Assembly: GCA_026874595.1 (NCBI GenBank)
Contig: CM049316.1
Coordinates: 44,221,695 to 44,285,694, forward strand
Length of the DNA stretch: 64,000 nt
Source: Sipunculus nudus
Taxonomy: Eukaryota > Annelida > Sipuncula > Golfingiida > Sipunculidae
Direction: 5' to 3'
Below the pieces are notes generated by a model. It did no database searches. It was not told where the DNA came from and worked only from the letters and a program-made list of their open reading frames with translations. Shown piece after piece: positions 35,561 to 46,805 of this stretch. Position numbers and translations under genes: made by a program. Numbering within the stretch: the first letter of the stretch is position 1; every line of letters begins with the position of its first letter.

Positions 35561-36300
35561 GTTTTCTGGTCTAGGAAATGCAGAAATAACACTTATCTTA
35601 GCATCAACAGGTTTAACCCAAAAATGTCACTTGCGCATGACAAAACTCAGATTTTACTAAGTTGACGGTCAGACGTGCTTCATTGAGTCTTTCGAAGAGG
35701 TCGCGAAGAATTTGCAGATGTTTCTCCCAAGTGTCGCTGTACACGATGAGGTCATCAATATATGCGTCGCAGCCCTAAATGTCCTTGACAACCATATGGA
35801 TGAGGCGGTTGAACGTGGCTGGCGAGTTCTTCATACCAAACGGCATATCTTTATACTGGTACAGTCCTTGCAGCGTCACAAATGCGGACACTTCTTTCGC
35901 TCGTTCTGTCAGCGGAACTTGCCAGAATCCTTTTAGCAAGTCAAACTTGGAGACATATCTGGAGGTACCGACTCTATCAATACAATCATCGATCCTCGGA
36001 ATCGGGAACGTGTCAGTCTTGGTGACAGAGTTCAGTTTTTGATAATCTCTGCACATACGGTAACTTCCATCAGGTTTTGGCACAAGAATACACGGTGAAC
36101 TCCAGTTACTTTTACTAGGTTCAATAAAATCATTGTCCAACAAATATTGAATCTCGTCCTGTAGATACTTTTGCTTTTCTGGATTCAGTCTATAAGGATG
36201 TTGCTTGACTGCGCTTGCCTCGCCAACATCGACGTCATGGCACAATATGTTAGTTCACGTTGGGATGTCAATAAACAAATGCTCTTAATTCCGCAGCAGG
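35561..36300 (-). pseudogene. Gypsy pol: reverse transcriptase
   Basis: Frame 35775-36245 includes HDVDVGEASAVKQHPYRLNP, SNWSSPCILVPKPDGSYRMC, FPIPRIDDCIDRVG and KFDLLKGFWQVPLTERAKEV, ending in KDI then TAG (35775-35777). Beyond the stop, in the same frame, AYIDDLIVYSDTWEKHL carries the catalytic Y-I-D-D (35751-35762). Farther on, CHAQVTFLG is followed by a small deletion and frameshift before VKPVDAKIS. Two more stops, near 36283 and 36254, separate RT from the upstream spacer. This RT cannot be made as one protein. Confidence 0.9.
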
Positions 36301-36686
36301 TTCTTGAGGTCTTGTTGTTGTTGGGCGGTAAGGTGTGACAGTTTGGCATCCAGGTTGTTAAGCACGTCTGAGTTTTTTAATTGTACTGTACCACACTGAA
36401 TGTCTACATCAAACTTACAATCAGTATCTTCTTTAACTGGGTCAGGGTCAGTGTTTACATAATTTACAGCAGTAACATTATGTACAACATCTGATGTGCT
36501 ATTTCTGTCATAATATGGCTTCAACATGTTACCATGGCACAGTTGTTTCTTTTTACGTCTACCTGGTGTCAACAGTATGTAATTTAAATCACTGACTTTC
36601 TTGTCAACAATGTAGGGACCAAAATACCTAGCTTGCAGAGGTCTGCCAGGGGGGAAGTAAGGCAAGGGCCTTTTCACCAGGCACAA
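36285..36686 (-). pseudogene. Gypsy pol: integrase C-terminal domain and spacer to RT
   Basis: Opens LPYFPPGRPLQARYFGPYIV then DKKVSDLNYILLTPGRRKKK and LCHGNMLKPYY, the 'LP--G-PLQARF-GPY-V' integrase C-terminal fold of this Gypsy group. It continues through a low-complexity spacer into LSHLTAQQQQDLKNLLRN, the segment that normally leads straight into 'F---F-D-P--T---HDIDVGDA' of the RT. This continuity shows that the integrase and RT are parts of one polyprotein, not two neighbouring insertions. Confidence 0.85.
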
Positions 36687-36689
36687 ACG

Positions 36690-37400
36690 TCCTACTTACA
36701 CTGTGCTTGTCATACTTTGTTTTCATTTTACTTTGTGCAGGTTTTAGATTTGACTTTGCAATCTTACAAGCATTGTGTAGTTTAGTGCGAAAGTCTGAGA
36801 CATACTGCAGTAAACTAAGGGAATCAGATTTTCACACAAGAGTTTTTCTTTAAGTAGTTTAAATGGACCGCGAACGGAGTGTCCAAAAACTAGTTCAAAG
36901 GGACTGAAACCCAAGGACTCTTGAAAGGATTCTCTGACAGCAAACAGCAATAGGTGGATTCCTTACTCCCAGTCTCTCTGTGTGTCATAGCAATAGGTTC
37001 TAATCATGTTTTTTAATGTCTGGTGAAAACGCTCGAGGGCGCCCTGACTTTCAGGATGGTATGGCAAAGAGCTTTACTGTTTTATACCTAGCTCAAGCAT
37101 AACTTGCTGGAATAAGCCAGACATAAATTTAGACCCTTGGTCAGACTGGACGGATTTTGGTTATCCAAACGTTGTAAAAACGTGGTCAGAGCTTTGACAA
37201 CATTTTGGCATTAATTTTGCGCAATGGTATTGCCTCAGGGAACCTGGTAGATGCGCACATAATTGTCAGCAAGTATTCATGTCCAGATTTTGTTTTGGGC
37301 AGTGGTCCAAGGCGATCAACAATAATCCTACTGAATGGTTCCTCGAAAGCAGGAATAGGCCTAAGTGGGGCCTTAGGAGGAATGCTGCATCCTGTACGGG
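36690..37400 (-). pseudogene. Gypsy pol: integrase catalytic core (DDE)
   Basis: Across frame changes the minus strand reads PLRPIPAFEEPFSRIIVDRL-GPLPKTKSG (first catalytic Asp, codon 37315-37317), VQSDQGSKFMSGLFQQVM (second Asp, 37140-37142), YHPESQGALERFHQTLKNMI (catalytic Glu, 37032-37034), then FAVRESFQESLGFSPFELVF at 36744-36950. All three DDE residues remain, but frameshifts and stops interrupt the domain. The H2C2 zinc finger expected before PLRPIP is absent: the sequence jumps from the PR-IN linker (SPVQDAAF) directly to PLRPIP. Confidence 0.85.
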
Positions 37401-37605
37401 CGAGTCATTAGACGAGTCACTAGTGACTCCCAGAGTGTTATTATCTGGACCATTATCCTCATGTGTGTTTTTCTTGGCCATAGATCTAGTTACAGCACAT
37501 GAAGGATACAAACCAGGAATTTCCTGACTCTCCGGATCAGTGTCCTGATCAAGTGACGGCTTTTCTGTCACTATTGGTACAGGCTGTACTTTGTCACCTG
37601 CAACA
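37401..37605 (-). pseudogene. Gypsy pol: protease-integrase linker
   Basis: Frame 37266-37571 begins MTEKPSLDQDTDPESQEIPG and LYPSCAVTRSMAKK, the 'P-C-VTR-MAKK' linker common to these elements. The out-of-frame tail of this open frame is a shadow of the integrase. Confidence 0.7.
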
Positions 37606-37860
37606 TCATTGCCTAGTAGCCAACTGAATTCCCTTAAAGGGTAAAGTAGTTCTTATGCCTACAGTAATATTCCCAGAAATCAAATCTGACTTTAAATGGA
37701 TACTGTGAAGCGGAACTGAAGTATGCTTGTCTGAAAACACACTATTAACAAGTGCATGTGCACCAGTAAAGGACCTTTTAGAAAATGGCAAAGTGTTTGC
37801 TAACATGAGAGTCTGGCCTGAACCAGTGTCCCTCAAATTTCTAATAGGGGTAGAATCTGA
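37606..37860 (-). pseudogene. Gypsy pol: retropepsin-like protease
   Basis: Reads IHDGFVSLSSDFSDSTPIRN then LRDTGSGQTLMLANTLPFSK, with the aspartyl protease D-T-G active site. Next come VPLHSIHLKSDLISGNITVG and TTLPFKGIQ, after which the frame shifts to WLLGNDVAGDKVQPVPIV (the conserved 'LLGND-AG' block). The open part is 37606-37836. A frame break near 37635 disrupts it. Confidence 0.8.
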
Positions 37861-38420
37861 AAAATCACTTGAAAGTGATACAAAACCATCATGTATGAAT
37901 CTACTACCTCAGCTTTATCAGACAAAGAACTGACATTGACAGTGTCAGTCATAAACTCTTTTTCAGAGTCATTTAAGGAATCTACATCCTTTTTATCATC
38001 AAACTCCTCATGGGAGTCAAAAGAGGAATTTTCCTCAGTAGAAACAACTTCTGTTTGTCATAAGAGGACCTGGCCTCATTTGAAATACTCTCGCAAGAGT
38101 CATAAAAGGACTTAGCCTCATCCAGAGAACACTCCTCACAGGAGTCTTGAAAGGACCTAGCCTTATTAAATTCCTCGCAGGAATCGAGGTTTTTACCCCG
38201 CAAGCAACGGATTCTTCTTTGGATTCAGACGGCACTTGGGTCTCCGTAGCAACAAACTCTTTACCAGGGTCAATAAAGGAGTTGTACCCCCTATCCACAC
38301 GAAAAGAGCCTGGCTCTTGTATTATGCTATGCATAGATTTTGAAACAAAACAAGATTGTTTGTTATTTGGTTTATTTTCAAAGACACTTGTGGTTGATAA
38401 GTTCATCAATTATAATAAAT
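37861..38420 (-). pseudogene. Gypsy gag-pol region: acidic repeat segment
   Basis: The minus frame around 37982-38203 encodes a Ser/Glu/Asp-rich segment with three imperfect 14-15 residue repeats of the form DSCEE...EA(R/K)SF: DSCEEFNKARSFQ, DSCEECSLDEAKSFY, DSCESISNEARSSY. An upstream frame (to 38409) reads SFRVDRGYNSFIDPGKEF. No capsid major homology region or CCHC knuckle is found before similarity ends near 38420. Confidence 0.55.
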
Positions 38421-38953
38421 AATTAACATAATATAGTTGACAGTTTTGTTTAAAATGAAAAGAAGCCAAGCTACAGGGTGTTACAATTGCAGCATCAAAG
38501 ACGATGAATTTAGTTATTTTATTATACCCTAGATGGCAGCATATGCTTGGCCAGGGTTTGGCAGCACCACGAGTTCATGTATCCTTTTCTCCCCATTTCA
38601 TCTTTTCATAAACGCAACATCCATTACGATATAAAGATCGATGTTTTGTTCTGTTCCATATTGTTTCTTTAATATCCTCGCAGAGACAAAGGCCCCCTAT
38701 AAAGTTACAAACAGACGAGGTCCGACTGCATCTTTGTACACAGATAACCTGGTGGGACTTTTTTCCCACATATATACAAGGTTAGCCAAACGTACTCAAA
38801 TATATAATCATACATCAATTAATGCAGAAAATGTAATGCAACACACCGTGTGTAAAAACTTATATCATTCTTTTCACTGCACCAGGATATTACCAGGTAT
38901 ATAGTTTAGCATTATTATTCTGAGCCTAAAAATTGCTATAGGGTACACGGATA

Positions 38954-39034
<81 letters not shown>

Positions 39035-42000
39035 TATTTAGATATATACATATAAGATATAATTGTCTGTGTAGATTTAACCTGCCAGACTCATCCATAT
39101 TCCTGTTACATGGATTGTTGATTCATAAATCGTGGTAGCTCTTTTCAGTCGATGGCGTCACAATCGCAGCTAGCGATTTTGCTTCGATGGTATTACCATT
39201 AACCAATCCCGGAAGGTCTCAGAGTCCGATATTTTCACTTTACCTGGAATAAAATAGAATAGTGTTTGGTATGGCTTGCAATGGTTAGCTCTAACCATTA
39301 TGTCATATGGATTTTTTTATCTTTCATATAATTTTTGTTTAATAATTATTTTTTTAATCTGTGACCAATCAAAAACATGCATGGTGTCCTTGTGCTTGTC
39401 CATTTTAGCATCACGGCATTCAGCTCGGCATTGTGTGAAAAGGAGATACACACGCTGCATTGTCTAGCTGTTGTCACATTGTTTAGGCAACAAGTTTCAG
39501 AGGAATGGTTTTATATTAGAATTTAGTTTTATATAGACCTTTTTATAGATGTTATATAAGCAGATGTTTATAATTCCCGTATCCTGAAGACAAATAGCCA
39601 AAAAATAGCCTGTATCGACAGGTGCTGCCGTCTGGTGCTTGGTTACTAAAGTAAAACTGCAGTCACAATCCTGCGAACACTTCGCACATTCATTACCATA
39701 TTTTATGAGCATTGATTTGCTGTTTTTATGTAAATATGGTTACGTTTGAATTCATATACATCGTAAAATGTACATACATCTTTATAGAGGTCCGTCAACG
39801 CTAGATAAAAACAGACAGGGGCGTAGCCATGATTAATGGAAGGGGGTCGGTGGGTAAGTGTCCGGTATAGGTGCTTGTGCATAGCCATATATATATATAT
39901 ATTGTTTGGTCTGTCGTTGTCGTCCGTCATAAGATGTTAAGAAAGAATATGTATGAATGATTAATTATTCTGTCCGTGTTTATCACTTCTTTCTTTTTGC
40001 TGTATGGATATATAACTCGTATACCGATATGTCATCGATCAGACATGCACATTTCCTGGGACGGGCCTTTTATCTATGGTATATCAGACCTGATCGAATT
40101 TGTAAAACAAAATGTTATTTTTACTACAAAAAGTCATTTTTTCTAAGCACGTTTACCGAAATATCTAAAACAAATCGATATTTAAAAACTGCATCGCGAT
40201 AGGCTATATGCGAATCCCCTTATCGCAATATACCGATATCGATAATATCGCGGGACTAAACAAAGTATATATGTTTTTCAAATTTTTTTTACATGCCTTA
40301 ATGAAAATGCGCTGACAATAAACAGGAAAAATAAGTCTGGGACGCAGGTATATATATACAATGGTAAAATGTAAAACGTCGTTGTTATGGCTGATAATTT
40401 TCTTGATTATATTCCAACAATAGTCGTTTGGTTTCACACTTACCGATATATTGGTTTATATGAAACTACGGATGGGTTACGGCTGAGAAGATCCAGACGT
40501 ACACTGGTCAGATAAAGCTGGGCACTGATGCTCCTTGTTTACAAGTTAATTTGGCAATTAGTTGGCGGTCAGTCGGTGAACCTTTGATCATGTTCTAAGG
40601 AATGAAACCCGCGCGTGCCGCCTGGTGCCGCCACGTTGGCCGCGTGCCTTACCGTAAAGACTAACATACCGGAGCTCGCTACTTGTTTGTCAGAGCGTGG
40701 TCTAACAAGGCGGCGCACGGCATTCTGACCGCTCTGTGATGGGCAACACAAGTCCGTGCATAACTGAACCCTTAGTTCTCACGTGCAAGTTGTTCCACGA
40801 GAAACTAGTACCGCTTGTACAGCTGAAGGTTCCTGTTAGTGTTGTTACAAGTCTGATACTGAAGGTACAGCGGGCTAGCACATGTCATTCATGAATGGTT
40901 TAACTTCGGCTAGCTGTCGGGGTTTCTATAATAATGGGTTTATGCTATACTTCTTCAATAAGTTTTATTTTTGTGTACAAACTTTTGCGTGTAGACTTTT
41001 AGTTTTCCAATTATTTCAGTGAACAATAATTTTCTTATATTGGTCTACAAGAAGTGATTGTGGTCAGAATGTGTAAAATCTTTTTAAAATGAAGATAAAA
41101 TACATTTTTTTCTAGTATTCGCACTGTCGTATATGTCGTCTACTGTTCGGATTCAGTTACCAGTATTTAGGTTTTGTTTGTAACATAATATATATACGAT
41201 GTTTCATTTCATTAAACGGACCCGAACACTTAGCTGTTTCCAGTAAGTGACACCAATTCTGTGAAAAAGGTGTGTTTGGGACAATAAAGTGGATTGAACA
41301 TTATTAATCTTGATTATATTCAATATGTTTTATACAATATATTACACGCATTTTTCAAATACGTTTAAATAACATAGAATTATTCTTTAAACCGCATTAT
41401 CCTATTGAAATTATACAAAGGCGACAGTAAGTCAAGTAACTCCAGTCTCTTTACGAGATTCTGATAAATCAGTTGGTACCCATTGAAAATTTGATATTTG
41501 CGATTTCCCTGAAATTTTAATCATTTAACCAAGTTTGACACTTAAATGGGAGAGGGACTGAAGACCTAACAGCCAAGATGATCCATCTTTTACAACCATC
41601 TGTATCTTTTGGCCAAGTGACATTGCGTTTATCACAGAACAATACATGCAATACTGTTACGATATACCTTATGTTATAAAAACGACTGAAAATAAGAAGA
41701 ATTGGGGGGGGGACAATATTTGGGCATACATACATCACTATAATGTTTACCCCCGTTTCTCTGTTCAGTATTTAGTGCAACATTTTAATGATAAAAGTTG
41801 TGATTTAATTTTGCGTCAATGTTCGCTGCATGATGTAGACAGTCTTAAACCCACCCTGCATGATCAGGCACTGTACTCAACAACGGGAGGTACGCCTCTA
41901 CAGAGAAAAGTACGTCACATCAGGTATTTTACACGCACAAGCGACTTTCACACCGAGCTTACGTTTCTCATCCTACTTGGGCTCAATATGTGGCATTATG

Positions 42001-43233
42001 TGAATAATACCTAAACTTAATGAAAGTGAGTTTTTCCCAGAGGAGAAAACAATATAATATATATATCATAGGTAACATTTTTATAAATGTTAGAAGTACG
42101 TTTAACTAATCCGAGTCCGCCCCAAATGTTTATATAAAATGACCGCACCGAGTGAACGCGCAATTGGATACACCTGGTATTATGTAGTGCATACGCCTCA
42201 TAAATATATAGGAAATAGTTTTTCATCTGAAAGTTGCGCTTTTCTCTAAACTATCAATTAGAAGGCGTCGTACGGGTTCACCGCTTTAACCAAGAACAGG
42301 TCGGAAAACTATCAGGGTATAGATGTGGTTCGTTATCTGGTCTCAATCTTGCGTGTGTTTATTATCATTGTCAAAGTGAGTATATTTCATGTTTAGATTA
42401 AGAAGAATATACCTGTCGCATCCCCCAAATCCTGCTTTATATATGAGGCTCATGGGGTAAGTCTACACTCTGTACGCTAAAGGAATCATGTTGCCCTCAC
42501 TTGACACGGGGAATAAACCACCTTGGTGATGAAAGGCGAGACGTTTCCGAAATCTCCCGCATCAAAAGTCGACTTGTCTTATCGGGAGACAAGCCGCACA
42601 AAAGGCGCGATGATACACACAACAATCTCCATTGGGAGCCATTAGTGCTTGCCCGCAGTCTTTGTAGACCTATAATTGCGCCAGTGTGTATAAAACCAAG
42701 TTATGCGGCCAAACAAGAAAATAAAGACATATTCCCCCTTGACACCCAGTGCGGGCTCCGGTGGATTCGGTGAAGTGTCGAGACCTGAGTTCGCTTATTG
42801 CAATGGAGAGGCGACGAGCGAGAAAGGTGTAGGGCCCGGAGCGAGACCGCGCTACCTTGCTCAATTTGGCGCTTTTGTGAGCCCTTTATAACACCTCCAC
42901 TTGGACTGTTTTCTCTGCCCCTAACGTGTCAGCTGAGAACGCTGCGGGAGTTAACACTGATTCAGACTAAAGGACCTGCAGTCCAGCGGAGTTGCTGTAT
43001 CGAGTGGGCAGGTTTTACAACCACCTCCATTCACCCGGGCGTCAAACATGTTGCCGTCACCTCTTATACCTGGCGAGTATTAAACGTTTACTATTATCGT
43101 TAACAAATTGTTTTCCAGTCATTTATCTTCAAAATCGGTAACCTTTTTTTTTCAATCTTTTGAGATTATAGTTTCATGTATTTCGTGTGATAGTGTAATT
43201 GTTACACATTTGTTAACCAGTTTCTTTAATATA

Positions 43234-43275
<42 letters not shown>

Positions 43276-43372
43276 CATATATATATATATCGGCACGTTA
43301 AATATCGGTCTTCAACGTCACTTCAAGTAGAACTTTATAAAAATTTGATTATGACTATATAAAATAAATTTA

Positions 43373-43414
<42 letters not shown>

Positions 43415-43702
43415 AAGAAAAAAATAAAAGATAACGTTTAAATGAACATTCAAGAGTAGCCTTTACAAAATCCCCAAATTGTTGAATATAGTTCCTTTAA
43501 CTTGGATTTCATCATCTTTACTGCTTGTATTTAACAGAAATTTACCCGCCATTGCATGATGGGAATGCATGTTTGTAAAGCATATTCATAATTCATACAT
43601 GCTTTACTACTGAAATAACGTTTGCAAAGATCTCTTATTTTAAAATTAGTAATGTATATGGGTAGTTCAGAAATGTTGAAACGCACAATTCCACACATCT
43701 AT

Positions 43703-43767
<65 letters not shown>

Positions 43768-43958
43768 ATACATTTGTGTAAACTGTGTTTGCATGTGTAT
43801 CTGTGTCCGTGTGTGGAATTAATCATCGCGGTATTTTAATTCATGAAAAAAGAAAGCATTGTAACGGTTAAGAACAGCAAGACACCTGCATATTTGTACA
43901 GTTGAAGATTCTTATACTTCAAAGTGACAGTTACACCACTTCACAACACTTATCCATA
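38421..43958. other. Intergenic/intronic, (TA)n-rich, no gene supported
   Basis: (TA)n tracts at about 38955-39033, 39885-39903, 43236-43290, 43376-43411 and 43719-43762 (after a (CA)n run). An ATATCGATA-rich spot lies at 40150-40260. Frames at 41646-42014 (122 codons), 42501-42773 and 42798-43103 sit in GC-richer patches but have no recognisable domain or splice frame. Confidence 0.5.
38955..39033. repeat. (TA)n microsatellite
   Basis: Long AT/TA run with one phase break, bordered by ATATAACTAT and its complement ATAGTTATAT, so the whole tract is palindromic. Confidence 0.95.
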
Positions 43959-44019
43959 ATGGTGAAGTTTGCTTTGACACAGCCAGCCATTAGAGTCGGC
44001 GCATTAATCCTCACTGTCA
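43959..44019 (+). CDS. Candidate first coding exon with signal peptide
   Basis: ATG at 43959 (context CCATAATGG) opens MVKFALTQPAIRVGALILTV and leaves one base (phase 1) at a consensus donor, TGTCA|GTAAGT. A short basic N-terminus followed by a hydrophobic stretch, ending in a phase-1 donor, is the usual layout of a secreted-protein first exon in animals. No acceptor or in-frame second exon can be identified downstream in the window. This may be chance. Confidence 0.35.
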
Positions 44020-44499
44020 GTAAGTACTATGACTGTGACAGCGGAATGTCGCGGACAGGAAGTCACAATTGTCATCTCTCTGTACACATGTTCATCTCCA
44101 TATTTATAGAGACAATTAGTATGCAGAGCGGAAGAAAATCTGCTTTTAGTTTCTTTTAATTGTGTCTAAAATAAATGGACATTATCCATAGAGGTGTCAC
44201 GTAGCATATCATGTCTTTGGAGCTGAAGGCCTTTAGTTCGAACTCCTTTGTGTCTATATAAGGAAACAGAGAAATCACGATGTAGAACCGGAGGGATTCA
44301 CTTCTATGTCTAAACGACAACGATAGGTCATGATTCCTGAATAAGATTACCCCGAGCCTACCCCCCCCTCTTATATAGACAGTGCCACTGCCATACATAT
44401 GTCCTTAAGATATATATATATATATATATTATATACTAAAAAATAATAAGCTAACATTCAATACACGAGGTCGAAGTGCTTGTTATTAAAATTCTTACG

Positions 44500-44550
<51 letters not shown>

Positions 44551-44600
44551 CACGATATAAATATTATTGGCAGCATAGCCAGATCACCCACTTATATGTA

Positions 44601-44644
<44 letters not shown>

Positions 44645-46252
44645 TTCTTTAAGTACAGGAAATCTTAATTTAATCGAATTTCTCCGTGATCTAAATGTAT
44701 TATATACTGTGTACGTAGGTAAGACACCATGTGTACCAAACAGAAGATACATCACCGCGAGTAGCGGATCAAATTACCTGCCGTTCAGATTATACACTGT
44801 CCCAGAGGAAACAACTTTAATGAAGCCAGATTGAATTAGCGGAGTCTTGGACATGACGCACGGACTAATGTGTCATCAGGCTGTCCATTGTGTGGGTTGC
44901 GCTCCGATGTTGACATTACGACTTGAGTCTGTGTTTGTGAGAAATCTCGGGTTTTATAGGGGATTAATTGTAAGGTGTTTCTGCTATACAATCCTACCTT
45001 GCGGCTACTTTGGGTGCACTCAATAGTTGTATATGTATAACACGTGTTGCTGAAATCACCACATTCATTAGATTTAAATACGGGAGACTGCCGCCGGCAG
45101 GACCCCGTGTCGTGGCTTCTGTGACGTCACCAATAAATGTTATCCTTACCACTGACCGTTACAATTCCCAGAAGATTAGTCTATTGTGTGGAGCCCCTAT
45201 TTGCGCACCTGAATGTATACACGAGTTGATGGAAGGCCTTGGGGACATTATAGTTACGGCTATTAGGTTGATAGATACATAATACCCGGGCTTATTACTT
45301 TGCCGGAAGTACAAGTCTGAATTACACTCAGTGACACCTGTGCAATCTTCAGCTCCGCTCTGCATGTACTTAATGCTATGAAACAAAATGCTGGTGTAAC
45401 CGTACACGTGTCATGCATCTGCATATTGAAAATTATAATTCTGAAATGTTGACTAAAATACCGTTTAACACCTGTATTACGGTCAACTATGAAGCTTTCA
45501 TTTTCTGGGTTGTAATTTATACAGGAGCGTCCGTATTACAGGACATTTACACGAGGCAAACACTGATGGAAGGAAAATGGCGGGGGGGGGGGGGACTTTG
45601 TATGGTTATTTTGTAAGGCGTATATCCATCGAAGTGCTCTAAAACAGTATACTGTGTACAATAAATTTAGATATATAGGATATATTATGATCAAACTTAA
45701 ATCAGTGATACACTAAAAGCATTTTCAGTAAAAACGAAATTATCAAAGATCATTGCAGTTATCATTAAGACGTCTTTGTACTTAATGCGAAATGGCCAGT
45801 CAAATTATTGCACAAACATGCAGATACATTTTCAGCCCTCTTTTTGATCGTGACAAGATTATAAGTTTGGTGTAGCTCGGGTGGGAGTGATTTCCATAAT
45901 ATACAGCACGGTAAGCTCTATTATTAATTATATAAAACAAAACAAAACGGAAATAAGTTTTTCGCTTCTTTTAGCTTAAGTTCGGTTTTCCACGTGAATA
46001 TATATGTTTGCGAAAATTTAGTGAACTCTCTTCATATGAAAACATAAAGTTATTCGTTGAAAGGATTTGGGAGAAGAACCATACAAGCAACCCGCTATCT
46101 TAAAAATAATAATAATAATAAATCGTGTACACATTGTATATATATATACTTATGAGGCAGTCATTGCTAATGGGTCCTTGTAATCCTTTAGCGTTATGAT
46201 ATCAGCATTAATTAATATATTATCTTGATTTGATCATTAGAATTTTTCAGTC
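44020..46252. other. Intergenic/intronic, no gene seen
   Basis: (TA)n tracts at about 44408-44431, 44501-44546 and 44603-44641, and a G-run near 45582-45594. The frame at 45010-45282 (90 codons) is unrecognised. Confidence 0.5.
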
Positions 46253-46320
46253 ACACTAGTGCCACCTGCCGATGTCGAATGACACCGAGTGTTAGGGTCC
46301 GTTATTTTGGAAAAAAAGAT
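46253..46320 (+). repeat. Dispersed repeat, family shared with 12334-12405
   Basis: CACACTAGTGCCACCTGCCG...GACACCGAGTGTTAGGG...CGTTATTTTGG. See 12334-12405 for the partner copy. Confidence 0.6.
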
Positions 46321-46713
46321 CCTATTTGTTAATTATAAATGATAAAATTAAAAGTTTTACCTATTTGTAACCGCGTATGCCCTGTAAGAGCCCCTGACTT
46401 ACATTTCATAACAATTAACATACTCATCACTTTATAAGATTACTTTAAATAGAAGAATGTATGAGCAGAAAAAAAGGGCAAACAAAACGAACGACAGGTA
46501 TAGAATTTATTTGGTGCAAGTGTACCCGAGTTAACTCATACCTAACTGTTTAACATAACTTTCTACATTAAATTAAGTGTTTTCTTTTATTCCTCCTGTT
46601 TCTTTTTGTTTTGTAATATGCAAAATATTAAGGCTCTTCGAAACACATTGCACCCCTCCCTTACTTTCGTTCAAGAACACCTACATGCTATAACTAAGAT
46701 GGATGCGACCATT

Positions 46714-46805
46714 GCAGTGCAGCTTTTCGTATGACCGGCGTTACAGCTTAAAGTAGGCCTTATCAGTCCAATATAAAATGCCAACTAGTCGCGCATTCAC
46801 GGCTA
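46714..46805 (+). repeat. Dispersed repeat, family shared with 55781-55870
   Basis: GCAGTGCAGCTTTTCGTATG, ACCGGCGTTACAGC, AAAGTAGGCCTTATCAGTCC, ATTCACGGCT. These align in order with the copy at 55781-55870. Confidence 0.7.

Larger units (their letters stand above)
34095..38420 (-). mobile_element. Ty3/Gypsy LTR retrotransposon, Gmr1-like pol order, 5'-truncated
   Basis: Minus-strand element. From its 5' side (right) it has an acidic pre-protease region, retropepsin, linker, integrase, reverse transcriptase, RNase H, polypurine tract and the 3' LTR. The integrase lies upstream of the reverse transcriptase, as in Ty1/copia, although the protein sequences are clearly Ty3/Gypsy. This order is known for the Gmr1 group of Gypsy elements. 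No capsid, zinc knuckle, primer-binding site or 5' LTR is found at the right end, so the copy is truncated near 38420. Pol carries several stops, frameshifts and small deletions. The element is inactive. Confidence 0.85.

Noticed and set aside
34677-36286. Plus-strand frames such as 34813-35052, 35712-35936 and 35779-36042
   Set aside because: Antisense shadows of the minus-strand Gypsy pol.
38470-38500. Plus-strand GCYNCS-like codons suggesting a zinc knuckle
   Set aside because: Wrong strand for the adjacent Gypsy element and lacks the His and last Cys.
41646-42014. 122-codon plus-strand frame
   Set aside because: No known motif, contains a G-run, and no exon-like borders.
44175-44260. 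TAGTTCGAACTCC, resembling a tRNA B box
   Set aside because: No T-stem pairing and no A box at a proper distance.
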